13,899 bases of DNA from Bacillota bacterium (lineage in GTDB: Bacteria > Bacillota > Clostridia > Peptostreptococcales > Anaerovoracaceae): contig JAEDMR010000033.1 in the NCBI GenBank assembly GCA_016302925.1, forward strand, positions 1 through 13,899, in the 5' to 3' direction. Position numbers and translations under genes: made by a program. Of this stretch, positions 6,636-13,899 are shown piece by piece. Position 1 is the stretch's first letter. Each line of letters starts with the position of its first letter. The notes beneath the pieces are model-generated. The model was not told the DNA's origin, made no database searches, and saw only the letters and a list, made by a program, of their open reading frames with translations.

Positions 6636-7697
6636 ATGAGCAACAGAAGAATTGACAGAAGGGAGCGAAATACATTGCTGCTGAGAGAAGAACTGGAAAA
6701 AAGAGAATTTGAGATTCTATCGGAGAAAGCAGTGAAAAGTGCGGAATCCAGAGGCCGGAGATTTCCCGAGGAAAAGTGTGAAATGCGGACGGAATTTCAG
6801 AGAGATCGGGATCGGATCATCCACTCCAAGGCGTTTCGCCGGCTGATGCATAAGACGCAGGTTTTTCTGGCACCGGAAGGAGATCACTTCAGGACCCGCC
6901 TGACCCATACCATCGAAGTATCCCAGATTGCAAGAACCATTGCCCGCAGTCTGAATCTTAATGAGGATCTGACGGAAGCCATTGCCCTCGGCCATGATCT
7001 GGGACATACACCCTTTGGTCATAACGGAGAATCTGTGCTGAATTCCATTCATCCGGGCGGATTTGAGCATAATCTCCAGAGCCTGCGGGTGGTGGATGTG
7101 ATTGAGTCCACTGCCAGCCGCAAGGGCATGAACCTGACGGAAGAAGTGCGGGACGGCATTGTCGGTCATACCGGCGGCTATATGCCGTTTACCCTGGAGG
7201 GGCAGGTAGTGAAAATCAGCGACCGGATCGCATACATCAATCATGATATTGATGATGCTGTCCGCAGCGGCGTCATTTCCATTGAGGACATACCGGAAAG
7301 CTCACTGGAACTCTTTGGAGGAAGTCATCGGGAGCGAATCAATAATCTGGTGATCGATGTGATTCGCAACAGCGACGGAAAGGATCAGATCTGTCAGAGT
7401 CAGGCGTTTCGCGATGAACTGATTCAGCTTCGTGCCTTTATGTTTGCCAATGTCTATAAAAGCAGCCGGGTAAAAAAAGAAGAAGATCTGGCAAAAGTTG
7501 AAGTTGTCATCAGTTCGCTGTACAAGTACTTTATCAGTCATCCTGAAAAACTGCCGGAAGACATGCGTGCACTGGCGGAAGAAGACGGTATCGCGGAAGC
7601 AGCGAAGGATTATGTGGCCGGAATGACAGACCGGTTTGCCCTGAGCATTTATCAGGAACTTTTCATGCCGAAGCGCTGGAAACAAAAAATTCTTTAA
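6636..7697 (+). CDS. dgt: deoxyguanosinetriphosphate triphosphohydrolase-like protein (HD domain)
   Basis: A 353-residue HD-domain hydrolase of the dGTPase family, which splits dNTPs into the nucleoside and triphosphate. The metal site is visible: H91 in THTIEVSQ, HD120-121 in GHDLGHTPFGH, and D196 in KISDRIAYINHD. The conserved segment RDRDRIIHSKAFRRL (56-70) precedes MHKTQVFLAPEGDH, as expected. The length matches the short, type-2-like bacterial form rather than the roughly 500-residue E. coli Dgt, so the true nucleotide preference is uncertain. The ATG directly follows the dut stop with no gap and no strong ribosome binding site of its own, suggesting translational coupling. No terminator separates it from dnaG except the leader hairpin at 7722-7773. 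Confidence 0.92.
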   Translation: MSNRRIDRRERNTLLLREELEKREFEILSEKAVKSAESRGRRFPEEKCEMRTEFQRDRDRIIHSKAFRRLMHKTQVFLAPEGDHFRTRLTHTIEVSQIARTIARSLNLNEDLTEAIALGHDLGHTPFGHNGESVLNSIHPGGFEHNLQSLRVVDVIESTASRKGMNLTEEVRDGIVGHTGGYMPFTLEGQVVKISDRIAYINHDIDDAVRSGVISIEDIPESSLELFGGSHRERINNLVIDVIRNSDGKDQICQSQAFRDELIQLRAFMFANVYKSSRVKKEEDLAKVEVVISSLYKYFISHPEKLPEDMRALAEEDGIAEAAKDYVAGMTDRFALSIYQELFMPKRWKQKIL

Positions 7698-7721
7698 AAA
7701 TTCATAAAATGAAAAAGGAAA

Positions 7722-7773
7722 AAGCCCATTTATGTCGTATACTATCAATAGATAGGAGTATATAAATGGGTTT
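7722..7773 (+). promoter_or_regulatory. long inverted repeat over the dnaG start codon, with a possible -10 inside
   Basis: CCCATTTAT (7725-7733) pairs perfectly with ATAAATGGG (7762-7770), extended outward by a G-U and two A-U pairs. An inner stem pairs TACTATC (7740-7746) with GATAG and GTA (7751-7760) around an AATA loop. The right arm contains the dnaG ATG (7766), and the AGGAG ribosome binding site (7754-7758) lies in the inner stem and its bulge. TATACT at 7738-7743 could be a -10, though no good -35 is seen. A TTTGTCTTTT run follows, so a weak terminator role is also possible. Confidence 0.5.
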
Positions 7774-9520
7774 GTCTTTTAGCAATTCCACAATTGATGA
7801 CCTGAAAAGCCAGATCAACATCGTTGATGTGGTTGGAAGGGTAGTGGCGCTGAAACGTGCAGGCGCCAATTATAAAGGTGTTTGTCCGTTCCATAATGAA
7901 AAGACACCTTCTTTTGTTGTTTCTGAACAGAAGCAGATTTTTACCTGTTTCGGATGCGGCGCGACGGGGAATGTCATTGGATTTGTGAAACAATATTACA
8001 ACCTGGACTTTAACGAAGCCGTCGAAAAGCTTGCCGGAGAATACGGCATCACCATCAAACGAAATAACTTCGGAGAAGACAGGGAAAAGTATTACGAGAT
8101 CAACAGAGAAGCGGCCAGATTCTTTTACCGTGCCTTTACGGAACAGAAGAATCCGGGGTATGCGTATATGAAAAACCGCGGACTGGAAGATGCGACATTG
8201 AAGAAATTCGGAATCGGATATGCTGACGGAGAGTGGGACAGCCTGTATTCTTATCTGAAACAAAAGGGCTATGAAGACAAGATTCTTCTGGAACTGGGTC
8301 TGATTTCCGAAAAAGACGGAAAAAAATATGATAAATTCAGAAATCGGGTGATTTTTCCAATCATCAATACCAGCGGAAAAGTCATCGGATTCGGAGGACG
8401 TGCCATCGGTGATGCCATACCCAAGTATCTGAATTCACCGGAGAACAAAGTGTTCCAGAAAAAAAACAACCTGTATGCACTGAATACGACGAGACAGGAT
8501 ATCGGCAAAGAAGGCTTCGCAATTCTGGTGGAAGGGTACATGGATGCCATTTCCCTGTATCAGGGTGGTGTGCGCAATGTGATTGCATCACTGGGAACAG
8601 CCCTGACGGAGAACCAGAGCAAGCTGATCAAACGGTATACGAAAAATGTGGTCCTGTCCTACGATGCGGATAGTGCAGGTCAGAATGCAGCCATGCGGGG
8701 AATCGATATTCTGAGCAAAGAAGGCTGTAAAGTCCGTGTACTCCATGTCACAGACGGAAAGGACCCGGACGAATATATTAAGAAAAACGGCAGAGATGCG
8801 TTCCTTCAGCTGGTGGATGGTGCTTTGCCATATATTGATTATAAATTGCAATTCATCCGAAAAGGTGTGGATTTGGAAACCGAAGAAGGAAAAATTGATT
8901 TTATCAAAGCTGCAGCCGGTATACTGCGTGAGTTAAGCCCGGTGGAAGCGGAAGTATATATAAAAAAGCTGGCCGGAGAACTGAGAATTGCGGAAGGTGC
9001 TATAAAAATGGAAATCCTAGGCAATACTACCAATGTACCTGTGCCGGGACCGCTGAGAAGAAATCTTCGTGAAAAAGAAGAGGTTCACGACAGCCTTACG
9101 CCGTTGGAGGCAAGTCTTCTGAAAACCTTGTTCGTCAATCCCGTACTTACAGAGCGGCTTCTGGATTTCGATCAGGCAATCACCAGCAGACTCGGACGAA
9201 AGGTGAAGGATATCCTTTTTGAACTTTATGGGCTTTCCGGAGACTTTCAACTCGAGCAGGTACAGGACCGGCTTGAACCGGAAGAAAGTGAAGTACTTGC
9301 AGAAGCGCTTTCCAACGTTGTAATCTGTGGAAATGAAGAACAGGTCTTCGAACAGTGTATTAATACCTGGCAGCTTCAATGCCTGTCAGAAAGGGAGCAG
9401 GATATCATTACCCGCCTGTCTCTCGCAGATGAAGAAAAAAACCCGGAATCCATTGAAGCGCTTACAAGGGAGCTGATGGAGGTTCAGCAGGAAATAAACT
9501 CTCATGGGGGAAGAAAGTAA
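7766..9520 (+). CDS. dnaG: DNA primase
   Basis: Makes the RNA primers for DNA replication, acting with the replicative helicase. The protein has 584 residues, a normal length. The N-terminal CHC2 zinc finger has ligands C40, H43, C61 and C64 (CPFH, then CFGC). The TOPRIM catalytic core is visible with E256 in LVEGYMDA and D300/D302 in SYDADSAG, followed by DGKDPDEYIKKNG. The C-terminal 150 residues are variable, as expected for the helicase-binding domain. AGGAG eight bases upstream fixes the start. The stop TAA shares a base with the rpoD ATG (TAATG), giving the classic dnaG-rpoD macromolecular synthesis pair. A long inverted repeat over the start may affect its translation. Confidence 0.97.
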   Translation: MGLSFSNSTIDDLKSQINIVDVVGRVVALKRAGANYKGVCPFHNEKTPSFVVSEQKQIFTCFGCGATGNVIGFVKQYYNLDFNEAVEKLAGEYGITIKRNNFGEDREKYYEINREAARFFYRAFTEQKNPGYAYMKNRGLEDATLKKFGIGYADGEWDSLYSYLKQKGYEDKILLELGLISEKDGKKYDKFRNRVIFPIINTSGKVIGFGGRAIGDAIPKYLNSPENKVFQKKNNLYALNTTRQDIGKEGFAILVEGYMDAISLYQGGVRNVIASLGTALTENQSKLIKRYTKNVVLSYDADSAGQNAAMRGIDILSKEGCKVRVLHVTDGKDPDEYIKKNGRDAFLQLVDGALPYIDYKLQFIRKGVDLETEEGKIDFIKAAAGILRELSPVEAEVYIKKLAGELRIAEGAIKMEILGNTTNVPVPGPLRRNLREKEEVHDSLTPLEASLLKTLFVNPVLTERLLDFDQAITSRLGRKVKDILFELYGLSGDFQLEQVQDRLEPEESEVLAEALSNVVICGNEEQVFEQCINTWQLQCLSEREQDIITRLSLADEEKNPESIEALTRELMEVQQEINSHGGRK

Positions 9521-10737
9521 TGGCAACAGAAATCAACAAGAATACTACGCTGAAGAATCAGACGGAGAAAGACATGGAGAAAAAAACTGATACGCAGCAG
9601 GAGCAGACCGCATCGCCGGATCGCAAACAGGAGATTATTCAGGAACTCGTGGAAAAAAGTAAGGCGATGAAAAACAAGCTGACTTATTCTGCCATCGCTG
9701 ACGTGCTGGAAGCCACTGATCTGGACAAGAATCAGATGGATGATATTTATGAGGCACTCATGTCCAGAGGGATTGAGATTATTTCAGAAACCGAAACGGA
9801 TTTTGATGAAGATCTTCTTCTTTCGGAGGATCCTGATTTGTCGGAGGATCCGGATCTGGTCATGGATGAAGCAGACCTGGATCTGGAAGCATCCATTCCG
9901 AAAGGGATTGCTGTGGACGATCCGGTCAGAATGTATCTGAAGGAAATCGGCAAGGTTCCTCTGCTTTCTGCGGATGAAGAAATTGAACTGGCCAAGCGTA
10001 TGGAACAGGGCGATGAAGAAGCGAAAAAACGGCTCTGCGAAGCGAATCTGCGTCTTGTAGTCAGCATTGCCAAACGCTATGTAGGAAGGGGAATGCTGTT
10101 TCTGGATCTGATTCAGGAGGGTAATCTGGGCCTGATTAAGGCTGTGGATAAATTTGACTACAGTAAAGGATACAAGTTTTCAACGTATGCAACATGGTGG
10201 ATCCGTCAGGCAATCACCCGGTCTATTGCAGATCAGGCCAGAACCATTCGAATCCCGGTGCATATGGTGGAAACCATTAACAAGCTGATTCGTGTATCAC
10301 GTCAGCTGCTGCAGACGTACGGACGAGAGCCGACTCCGGAAGAAATTGCGGAGGAAATGGGTCTTTCAGTTGAAAAAGTCCGTGAAATTCAGAAAATCGC
10401 ACAGGAGCCGGTTTCTCTCGAAACACCGATTGGTGAGGAGGAAGACAGCCATCTCGGAGATTTCATTCCGGATGAAGATGTGCCGGCACCGGCGGAGGCG
10501 GCTGCATTTTCCATGCTGAAAGAGCAGCTGGTGGAGGTGCTGGACACGCTGACAGAACGGGAACAGAAGGTACTGAAGCTGCGGTTCGGTCTGGAGGACG
10601 GTCGTGCAAGAACGCTGGAAGAAGTCGGCAAGGAATTTGACGTTACCAGAGAGAGAATCCGCCAAATTGAGGCGAAAGCACTTCGCAAGCTGCGTCATCC
10701 GAGCAGAAGCAAGAAGCTGAAAGATTATCTGGAATAA
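9520..10737 (+). CDS. rpoD: primary RNA polymerase sigma factor (SigA/RpoD)
   Basis: Directs RNA polymerase to housekeeping promoters. The 405-residue protein has region 1.1-like helices (about 35-85), an acidic stretch (90-123), region 1.2 (DPVRMYLKEIGKVPLLS, 134-150), region 2 with the promoter-melting and -10 residues (KFDYSKGYKFSTYATWWIRQ, 211-230), region 3 (about 240-300) and region 4 with the helix-turn-helix for the -35 (RTLEEVGKEFDVTRERIRQI, 364-383). The size matches Firmicute SigA rather than the longer proteobacterial form. It overlaps the dnaG stop by one base. The acidic stretch carries a direct repeat of SEDPDL. Start choice: first ATG, with GGGGGAAG shortly upstream; an internal Met19 is a less likely alternative. 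Confidence 0.97.
   Translation: MATEINKNTTLKNQTEKDMEKKTDTQQEQTASPDRKQEIIQELVEKSKAMKNKLTYSAIADVLEATDLDKNQMDDIYEALMSRGIEIISETETDFDEDLLLSEDPDLSEDPDLVMDEADLDLEASIPKGIAVDDPVRMYLKEIGKVPLLSADEEIELAKRMEQGDEEAKKRLCEANLRLVVSIAKRYVGRGMLFLDLIQEGNLGLIKAVDKFDYSKGYKFSTYATWWIRQAITRSIADQARTIRIPVHMVETINKLIRVSRQLLQTYGREPTPEEIAEEMGLSVEKVREIQKIAQEPVSLETPIGEEEDSHLGDFIPDEDVPAPAEAAAFSMLKEQLVEVLDTLTEREQKVLKLRFGLEDGRARTLEEVGKEFDVTRERIRQIEAKALRKLRHPSRSKKLKDYLE
9823..9858 (+). repeat. 18-base tandem duplication inside rpoD
   Basis: TCGGAGGATCCTGATTTG (9823-9840) is followed at once by TCGGAGGATCCGGATCTG (9841-9858), 16 of 18 bases the same. It encodes SEDPDL twice in the acidic linker after region 1.1 and keeps the frame. 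Probably a slippage duplication in a tolerant part of the protein. Confidence 0.85.
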
Positions 10738-10766
10738 AGTTTACAGGAAAGAATATATAACGTACT

Positions 10767-11492
10767 ATGATTCAGTTGACGCCGCGTCTTGCGGCAATTG
10801 CAAATGAAGTCGTTCCCGGAGAAACCGTTGCCGATATCGGTACAGATCATGGTTTCCTTCCGGCTGCACTGTGGGAACAGGGAATCAGTCCCCATGTCAT
10901 TCTGGCAGACGTGAATGAAGGCCCGCTGAATAAGGCAAAGGAAAACTGTGCTTCCCGATATCCGGAAGAACCTTTTGATTTTCGTCTTGGCGACGGTCTT
11001 CAGGTACTGAAACCCGGTGAAGTGGATGTCATAACTATCGCAGGCATGGGCGGCATCCTTATGACAGAGATTCTGGAAAATGATCTGGAAAAATCCTGGT
11101 CTTTTCATCGCCTGATTCTGCAGCCGAGAAACAATATCGGAAAGCTCCGTCACTGGCTTTATGACCACTGTTTTTCCATTACAAATGAACAGCTGGTCAG
11201 AGAAGGAAGATTCATCTGTGAGATACTCACCGTGGTGCCGGTGGAAAAAGCGTCCCTGCTGAGTCTGGATGCTGACAGCATTGAATACCAGTATCCCAGG
11301 AGGCTGCTGGAGTTTATCGGACCTCTGACGGAGGAATATCTGGAAACCCGTCTGAAAACAGAAGAAATGATTTTTGAAAGCATGGAAGCGGGAGGTCAGG
11401 ACTGGAAGACTCTTCGGGGTCAGAAAAACCGCGTCTGCTATCTGCAGGATCTGCTTCGGGATGCGAAAAAGATTCTGGAGGAAGGACTATGA
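10767..11492 (+). CDS. trmK: tRNA (adenine(22)-N1)-methyltransferase TrmK
   Basis: A class I SAM-dependent methyltransferase that modifies adenine 22 in tRNA; the Bacillus homologue is YqfN. The SAM-binding motif VADIGTDHGFLP is at 21-32, an acidic residue follows beta 2 (D48 in LADVNEGPL), and the family's active-site signature AGMGG (92-96) and LQPRNNIGKLRHWL (118-131) are present. Length 241 is typical. The start is the only sensible one, since a stop codon lies in frame nine bases before it. The ribosome binding site AGGAAAG is rather far, about 16 bases, so expression may lean on transcription from rpoD. Its stop overlaps the next gene's ATG, and the rpoD-trmK-nif3 order is conserved in Firmicutes. 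Confidence 0.93.
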   Translation: MIQLTPRLAAIANEVVPGETVADIGTDHGFLPAALWEQGISPHVILADVNEGPLNKAKENCASRYPEEPFDFRLGDGLQVLKPGEVDVITIAGMGGILMTEILENDLEKSWSFHRLILQPRNNIGKLRHWLYDHCFSITNEQLVREGRFICEILTVVPVEKASLLSLDADSIEYQYPRRLLEFIGPLTEEYLETRLKTEEMIFESMEAGGQDWKTLRGQKNRVCYLQDLLRDAKKILEEGL

Positions 11493-12307
11493 AACTGGAA
11501 GAAATCGCTCGTATCATAGAAAACTGCAGCCCTCTTGCTCTGCAGGAGAGTTGGGATAACTCAGGATTTCAGATAAAACTGGGAAATCCGGATATCACCA
11601 GAGTTCTGGTCAGCCTGGAAGTGACAGACAGTGTCATTTCAGAGGCGGAAGAGTATGGAACCGAGCTGATTGTTTGCCATCATCCTATGATTTTCACACC
11701 GATACGGAATATTGACGATAAAAGTGTTATCGGAAACTATATCTGCAGACTGATTCAGAGCGGGGTCAGTGTATACGCAACCCATACACCGTTCGATAAG
11801 TGTGACCGCGGCAATAATGCGTATCTGGCTTCGAAGCTGCAGCTGCAGCATGTGGAACCGCTTCCGGGAGATGAAACGGGAATCTGCCGCATGGGTTTGA
11901 CAGATGGAGATTATACTGTCATTGATTTTGTCCGACATACTGCGGATCGGCTTTCACAGGATATACGGCAGTATCGGCTGACAGGTGATGGGATGGATCG
12001 TGTCGAAAAGGTAGGAATCTGTACCGGAGCTGGCGCCGAATTTATGGAAATTGCTTATGAAGCCGGCTGTGATCTGTTCGTGACGGGAGATGTGAAATAT
12101 CATACTGCACAGCTTGCCCGGGAAATGGGTATGAATGTGCTGGATATCGGTCATTATGGATCTGAGATCTCTTTTACAGAGAACATGACAGAGCAGCTTC
12201 GCAGGGAAACCGGTCTGATGGTATTTGAAGCGGCAGACTGCAGGAATCCGTTCACGGTAATCGAGCCACAGAATACAGATGTGTCCGGCAGCGCAGGGGG
12301 GATTTGA
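11489..12307 (+). CDS. Nif3-like dinuclear metal centre protein (YqfO family)
   Basis: A 272-residue member of the Nif3/YbgI/YqfO family, which forms a toroidal hexamer with two metal ions per subunit; the biological role is still debated. Expected metal ligands are visible: H64 and H65 in VCHHPMIF, D103 in THTPFDKC, and H222 with E226 in DIGHYGSE. The sequence WDNSGFQI near the N-terminus is typical. It is about 100 residues shorter than Bacillus YqfO, lacking the inserted PII-like middle domain and so resembling E. coli YbgI. The ATG overlaps the trmK stop (ATGA), and GGAGGA is just upstream, so the two are translationally coupled. Confidence 0.93.
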   Translation: MKLEEIARIIENCSPLALQESWDNSGFQIKLGNPDITRVLVSLEVTDSVISEAEEYGTELIVCHHPMIFTPIRNIDDKSVIGNYICRLIQSGVSVYATHTPFDKCDRGNNAYLASKLQLQHVEPLPGDETGICRMGLTDGDYTVIDFVRHTADRLSQDIRQYRLTGDGMDRVEKVGICTGAGAEFMEIAYEAGCDLFVTGDVKYHTAQLAREMGMNVLDIGHYGSEISFTENMTEQLRRETGLMVFEAADCRNPFTVIEPQNTDVSGSAGGI

Positions 12308-12309
12308 GT

Positions 12310-12423
12310 ATGAAAAAACAGAAAGCAAAGGATAAAAAGTTTCTGGGAAAGGTGATTGCGATATTATTGATTGCAGCCATTGTGATTACATATTCCATCA
12401 CTTTTGTTGGATATCTGTTTTAA
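12310..12423 (+). CDS. 37-residue single-helix membrane peptide
   Basis: A very short gene two bases after the nif3-family stop. The N-terminus is lysine-rich (MKKQKAKDKKFLGK), followed by one hydrophobic helix from about residue 15 to the end (AILLIAAIVITYSITF, then VGYLF). A G-rich ribosome binding site (AGGGGGG) lies about nine bases upstream of the ATG. The charge pattern predicts an N-in membrane peptide. I do not recognise the family; several Firmicute families of tiny Lys-rich one-helix proteins look similar. Being co-directional and almost abutting nif3 supports a real gene; its short length is the main doubt. Confidence 0.6.
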   Translation: MKKQKAKDKKFLGKVIAILLIAAIVITYSITFVGYLF

Positions 12424-12443
12424 CCAGAATTCTGATAAATATT

Positions 12444-12796
12444 CATGGGCAGAGCAGACAATCGCGTATGCGGATTCCCGCATATGAGGAAAGTCCGGGC
12501 TCCGCAGGGCAAGGGTGCCAGATAACGTCTGGCGTAGGTAACTATAGGGAAAGTGCAACAGAAACATTCCGCCGAAACAGTACGGCTGTGGTAAGGTTGA
12601 AATGGTGAGGTAAGAGCTCACCGGCAGCATGGAGACATGCTGGCCGTGTAAACCCCACCCGGAGCAAGGCCGAATAGGGCGATGAAGGTGGCTGCCCGTC
12701 ACCTGCCCGGAAGGTGGGCCGCTGGAGCTTGTCAGCGATGGCAAGTCGAGATAGATGATTGTCGAATACAGAACCCGGCTTATAGCTCTGCCCATG
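12444..12796 (+). ncRNA. rnpB: RNase P RNA, class A
   Basis: The catalytic RNA of RNase P, which removes 5' leaders from tRNA precursors. The ends CATGGGCAGAGC (12444-12455) and GCTCTGCCCATG (12785-12796) form helix P1, 12 perfect pairs. Conserved core pieces appear in order: GAGGAAAGTCCGGGCTCC, AGTGCAACAGAAA, GGTAAGAGCTCACC, GTAAACCCCACCCGGAGC with AAGGCCGAATAGGG, AGATAGATGATTGTCG and ACAGAACCCGGCTTATAG. The GGT at 12713-12716 in the P15 loop region fits the tRNA CCA-binding element. The arrangement is the ancestral class A, not the Bacillus class B. No protein-coding gene overlaps it. I could not identify a convincing promoter in the 20 bases before it. Confidence 0.95.
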
Positions 12797-12807
12797 ATTA
12801 TATTATG

Positions 12808-12846
12808 AAAAAAACACTGAGAACCGATGGTTTTCAGTGTTTTTTG
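12808..12846. terminator. bidirectional intrinsic terminator after rnpB and prfC
   Basis: ACACTGAGAACC (12814-12825) pairs with GGTTTTCAGTGT (12829-12840) across a GAT loop, 12 pairs with one G-U. A run of six T follows on the plus strand, and a run of A precedes it, giving a T run on the minus strand. It can end rnpB from the left and the prfC transcript from the right. Confidence 0.88.
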
Positions 12847-12874
12847 CTAGAATAATGATTTGTACGTACTGCAC

Positions 12875-13899
12875 TTAATACTGCTTTACATCCAGTGCTT
12901 CTACCAGACGGATATCGCTGTGCTTTTCGGAGAAGTACTGCAGGGTGAACTGGTTGGCAAAGAGAATAATCGGCCGCTGGAAATGGTCGAAAACAAGCAT
13001 GGTGCGGGAATCCAGCACATCTTTGATTTTCTCAATGGCATCTGCATTGTCCGGATCCACATCTACCCAGCGGGCGACACTGAAATCCAGGCGATCCATG
13101 CGGATTTCTGCATTATATTCGTTTTTCAGACGGTATTCAAATACTTCAAACTGAAGCTGACCCACCGCACCGATGACCACTTCGTTATACTGATTTTTGT
13201 ACACCTGAATGGCGCCTTCCTGTGCCAGCTGATCCACACCTTTCTGGAACTGTTTGGCTTTCATGGTGTTTTTCGGAGAAACCATGGCGAACAGTTCCGG
13301 CGGGAAGGTAGGAAGCGGCTCGAAGAACAGCGGCTCCTTCGTGGTGGTCAGTGTATCGCCAATCTGATAATTTCCCGTATCGTAGATGCCGATGATATCT
13401 CCGGCAATGGCAGATTCCACATTTTCCCGCTCATTGGCCATAAGCATGGTGGACTGGGCCAGTTTCATTTCTTTTCCTGTTCTGGACAGGGTAACAGACA
13501 TGCCGCGCTGGAAGGTGCCGGAACAGATCCGGAAAAACGCCAATCTGTCGCGATGCGCAGGATTCATGTTTGCCTGGATTTTGAAAATAAAGCCGCTGAA
13601 AAAGTCATCCGTCGGCTGCACCTCTCCGTCAATCGTCTTACGGGGACCTGGTGCAGGGGACATGGACAGGAAGTGTTCGAGGAATGGGATTGTACCAAAG
13701 TCGGCCAGTGCGGAACCGAAGAAAACAGGCGAAAGCTTACCGGCGGAAATGGCATCCATATCAAACTCGTTGCCTGCGCCCTGGATCAGTTCAATTTCAT
13801 CCCGCAGGGCGGAAAGATTGTAACCGGCGATTTCGCCTTCCAGTTCCGGTCCGAAAATTCCTTCCGCTCCAAGAGAAACCGTTTTTCCGGCTTTATATA
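12875..13899 (-). CDS. prfC: peptide chain release factor 3 (partial, C-terminal part)
   Basis: RF3 is a translational GTPase that recycles RF1 and RF2 from the ribosome after termination. About 341 codons are visible; the gene enters from the right edge, so the N-terminal third with the GTP-binding P-loop and switch regions is missing. The visible start covers the end of the G domain (GNEFDMDAISAGKLSPVFFG, matching the RF3 pattern of GNEFD and TPVFFG). The EF-Tu-like domain 2 follows (SGFIFKIQANMNPAHRDRLA, FRICSGTFQRG), then the RF3-specific C-terminal domain (GAVGQLQFEVFEYRLKNEY). This motif set separates RF3 from EF-G. The stop is a TAA at 12875-12877, about 30 bases from the shared terminator. 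No frameshift is seen. Confidence 0.95.
   Translation of the reverse strand, partial: YKAGKTVSLGAEGIFGPELEGEIAGYNLSALRDEIELIQGAGNEFDMDAISAGKLSPVFFGSALADFGTIPFLEHFLSMSPAPGPRKTIDGEVQPTDDFFSGFIFKIQANMNPAHRDRLAFFRICSGTFQRGMSVTLSRTGKEMKLAQSTMLMANERENVESAIAGDIIGIYDTGNYQIGDTLTTTKEPLFFEPLPTFPPELFAMVSPKNTMKAKQFQKGVDQLAQEGAIQVYKNQYNEVVIGAVGQLQFEVFEYRLKNEYNAEIRMDRLDFSVARWVDVDPDNADAIEKIKDVLDSRTMLVFDHFQRPIILFANQFTLQYFSEKHSDIRLVEALDVKQY

Noticed and set aside
10740..10768. TTTACA, 17 bases, TACTAT promoter-like pair before trmK
   Set aside because: The -10 overlaps the trmK start codon, so a transcript from it would lack the start; likely chance.
12862..12870. GTACGTAC palindrome between rnpB terminator and prfC
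   Set aside because: Only eight bases, single copy, with no associated promoter or known operator; expected by chance.

Overview
The window looks like chromosomal DNA of a spore-forming Clostridia-type Firmicute, probably Lachnospiraceae-like. The evidence is the gene order dut-dgt-dnaG-rpoD-trmK-nif3, strong AAGGAGG-type ribosome binding sites, a primary sigma factor with a short acidic N-terminal region, and a well-matched SigK-type (late sporulation) promoter. The assignment is inference from gene content; no search was run. I see no insertion sequence, prophage, CRISPR array, tRNA or rRNA.

Left part (1-3510): a plus-strand operon of a metallo-beta-lactamase-fold hydrolase, an M20-family amidohydrolase/peptidase and an MFS transporter. 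The last two overlap by ATGA. A few codons of a possible upstream gene end in the first 60 bases. The set suggests uptake or export and hydrolysis of a small amide, peptide or ester, substrate unknown. It ends at a hairpin that works as a terminator in both directions.

Middle (3529-4924): a minus-strand, extremely cysteine-rich protein of 358 residues is preceded by a near-ideal SigK promoter and a strong ribosome binding site, so it is probably a spore coat or outer spore-layer protein. A plus-strand extended -10 promoter lies back-to-back with it. This promoter starts a housekeeping run with a small two-helix membrane protein and an M16 zinc protease.

Housekeeping run (4927-12423): M16 protease, dUTPase, dGTPase-like HD hydrolase, DNA primase, primary sigma factor, tRNA(A22) N1-methyltransferase (TrmK), Nif3/YqfO-family metal protein and a 37-residue membrane peptide, all on the plus strand and tightly packed. 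Two nucleotide-pool enzymes stand directly before the primase and sigma factor. The only gap of note, before dnaG, holds a long inverted repeat that would bury the dnaG start codon.

Right part (12444-13899): a class A RNase P RNA gene, a terminator usable from both sides, and the C-terminal two thirds of peptide chain release factor 3 on the minus strand, running off the right edge.

Most of this is conserved core genome. The parts that look least described are the SigK-linked cysteine-rich protein, the dnaG leader hairpin and the two tiny membrane proteins.
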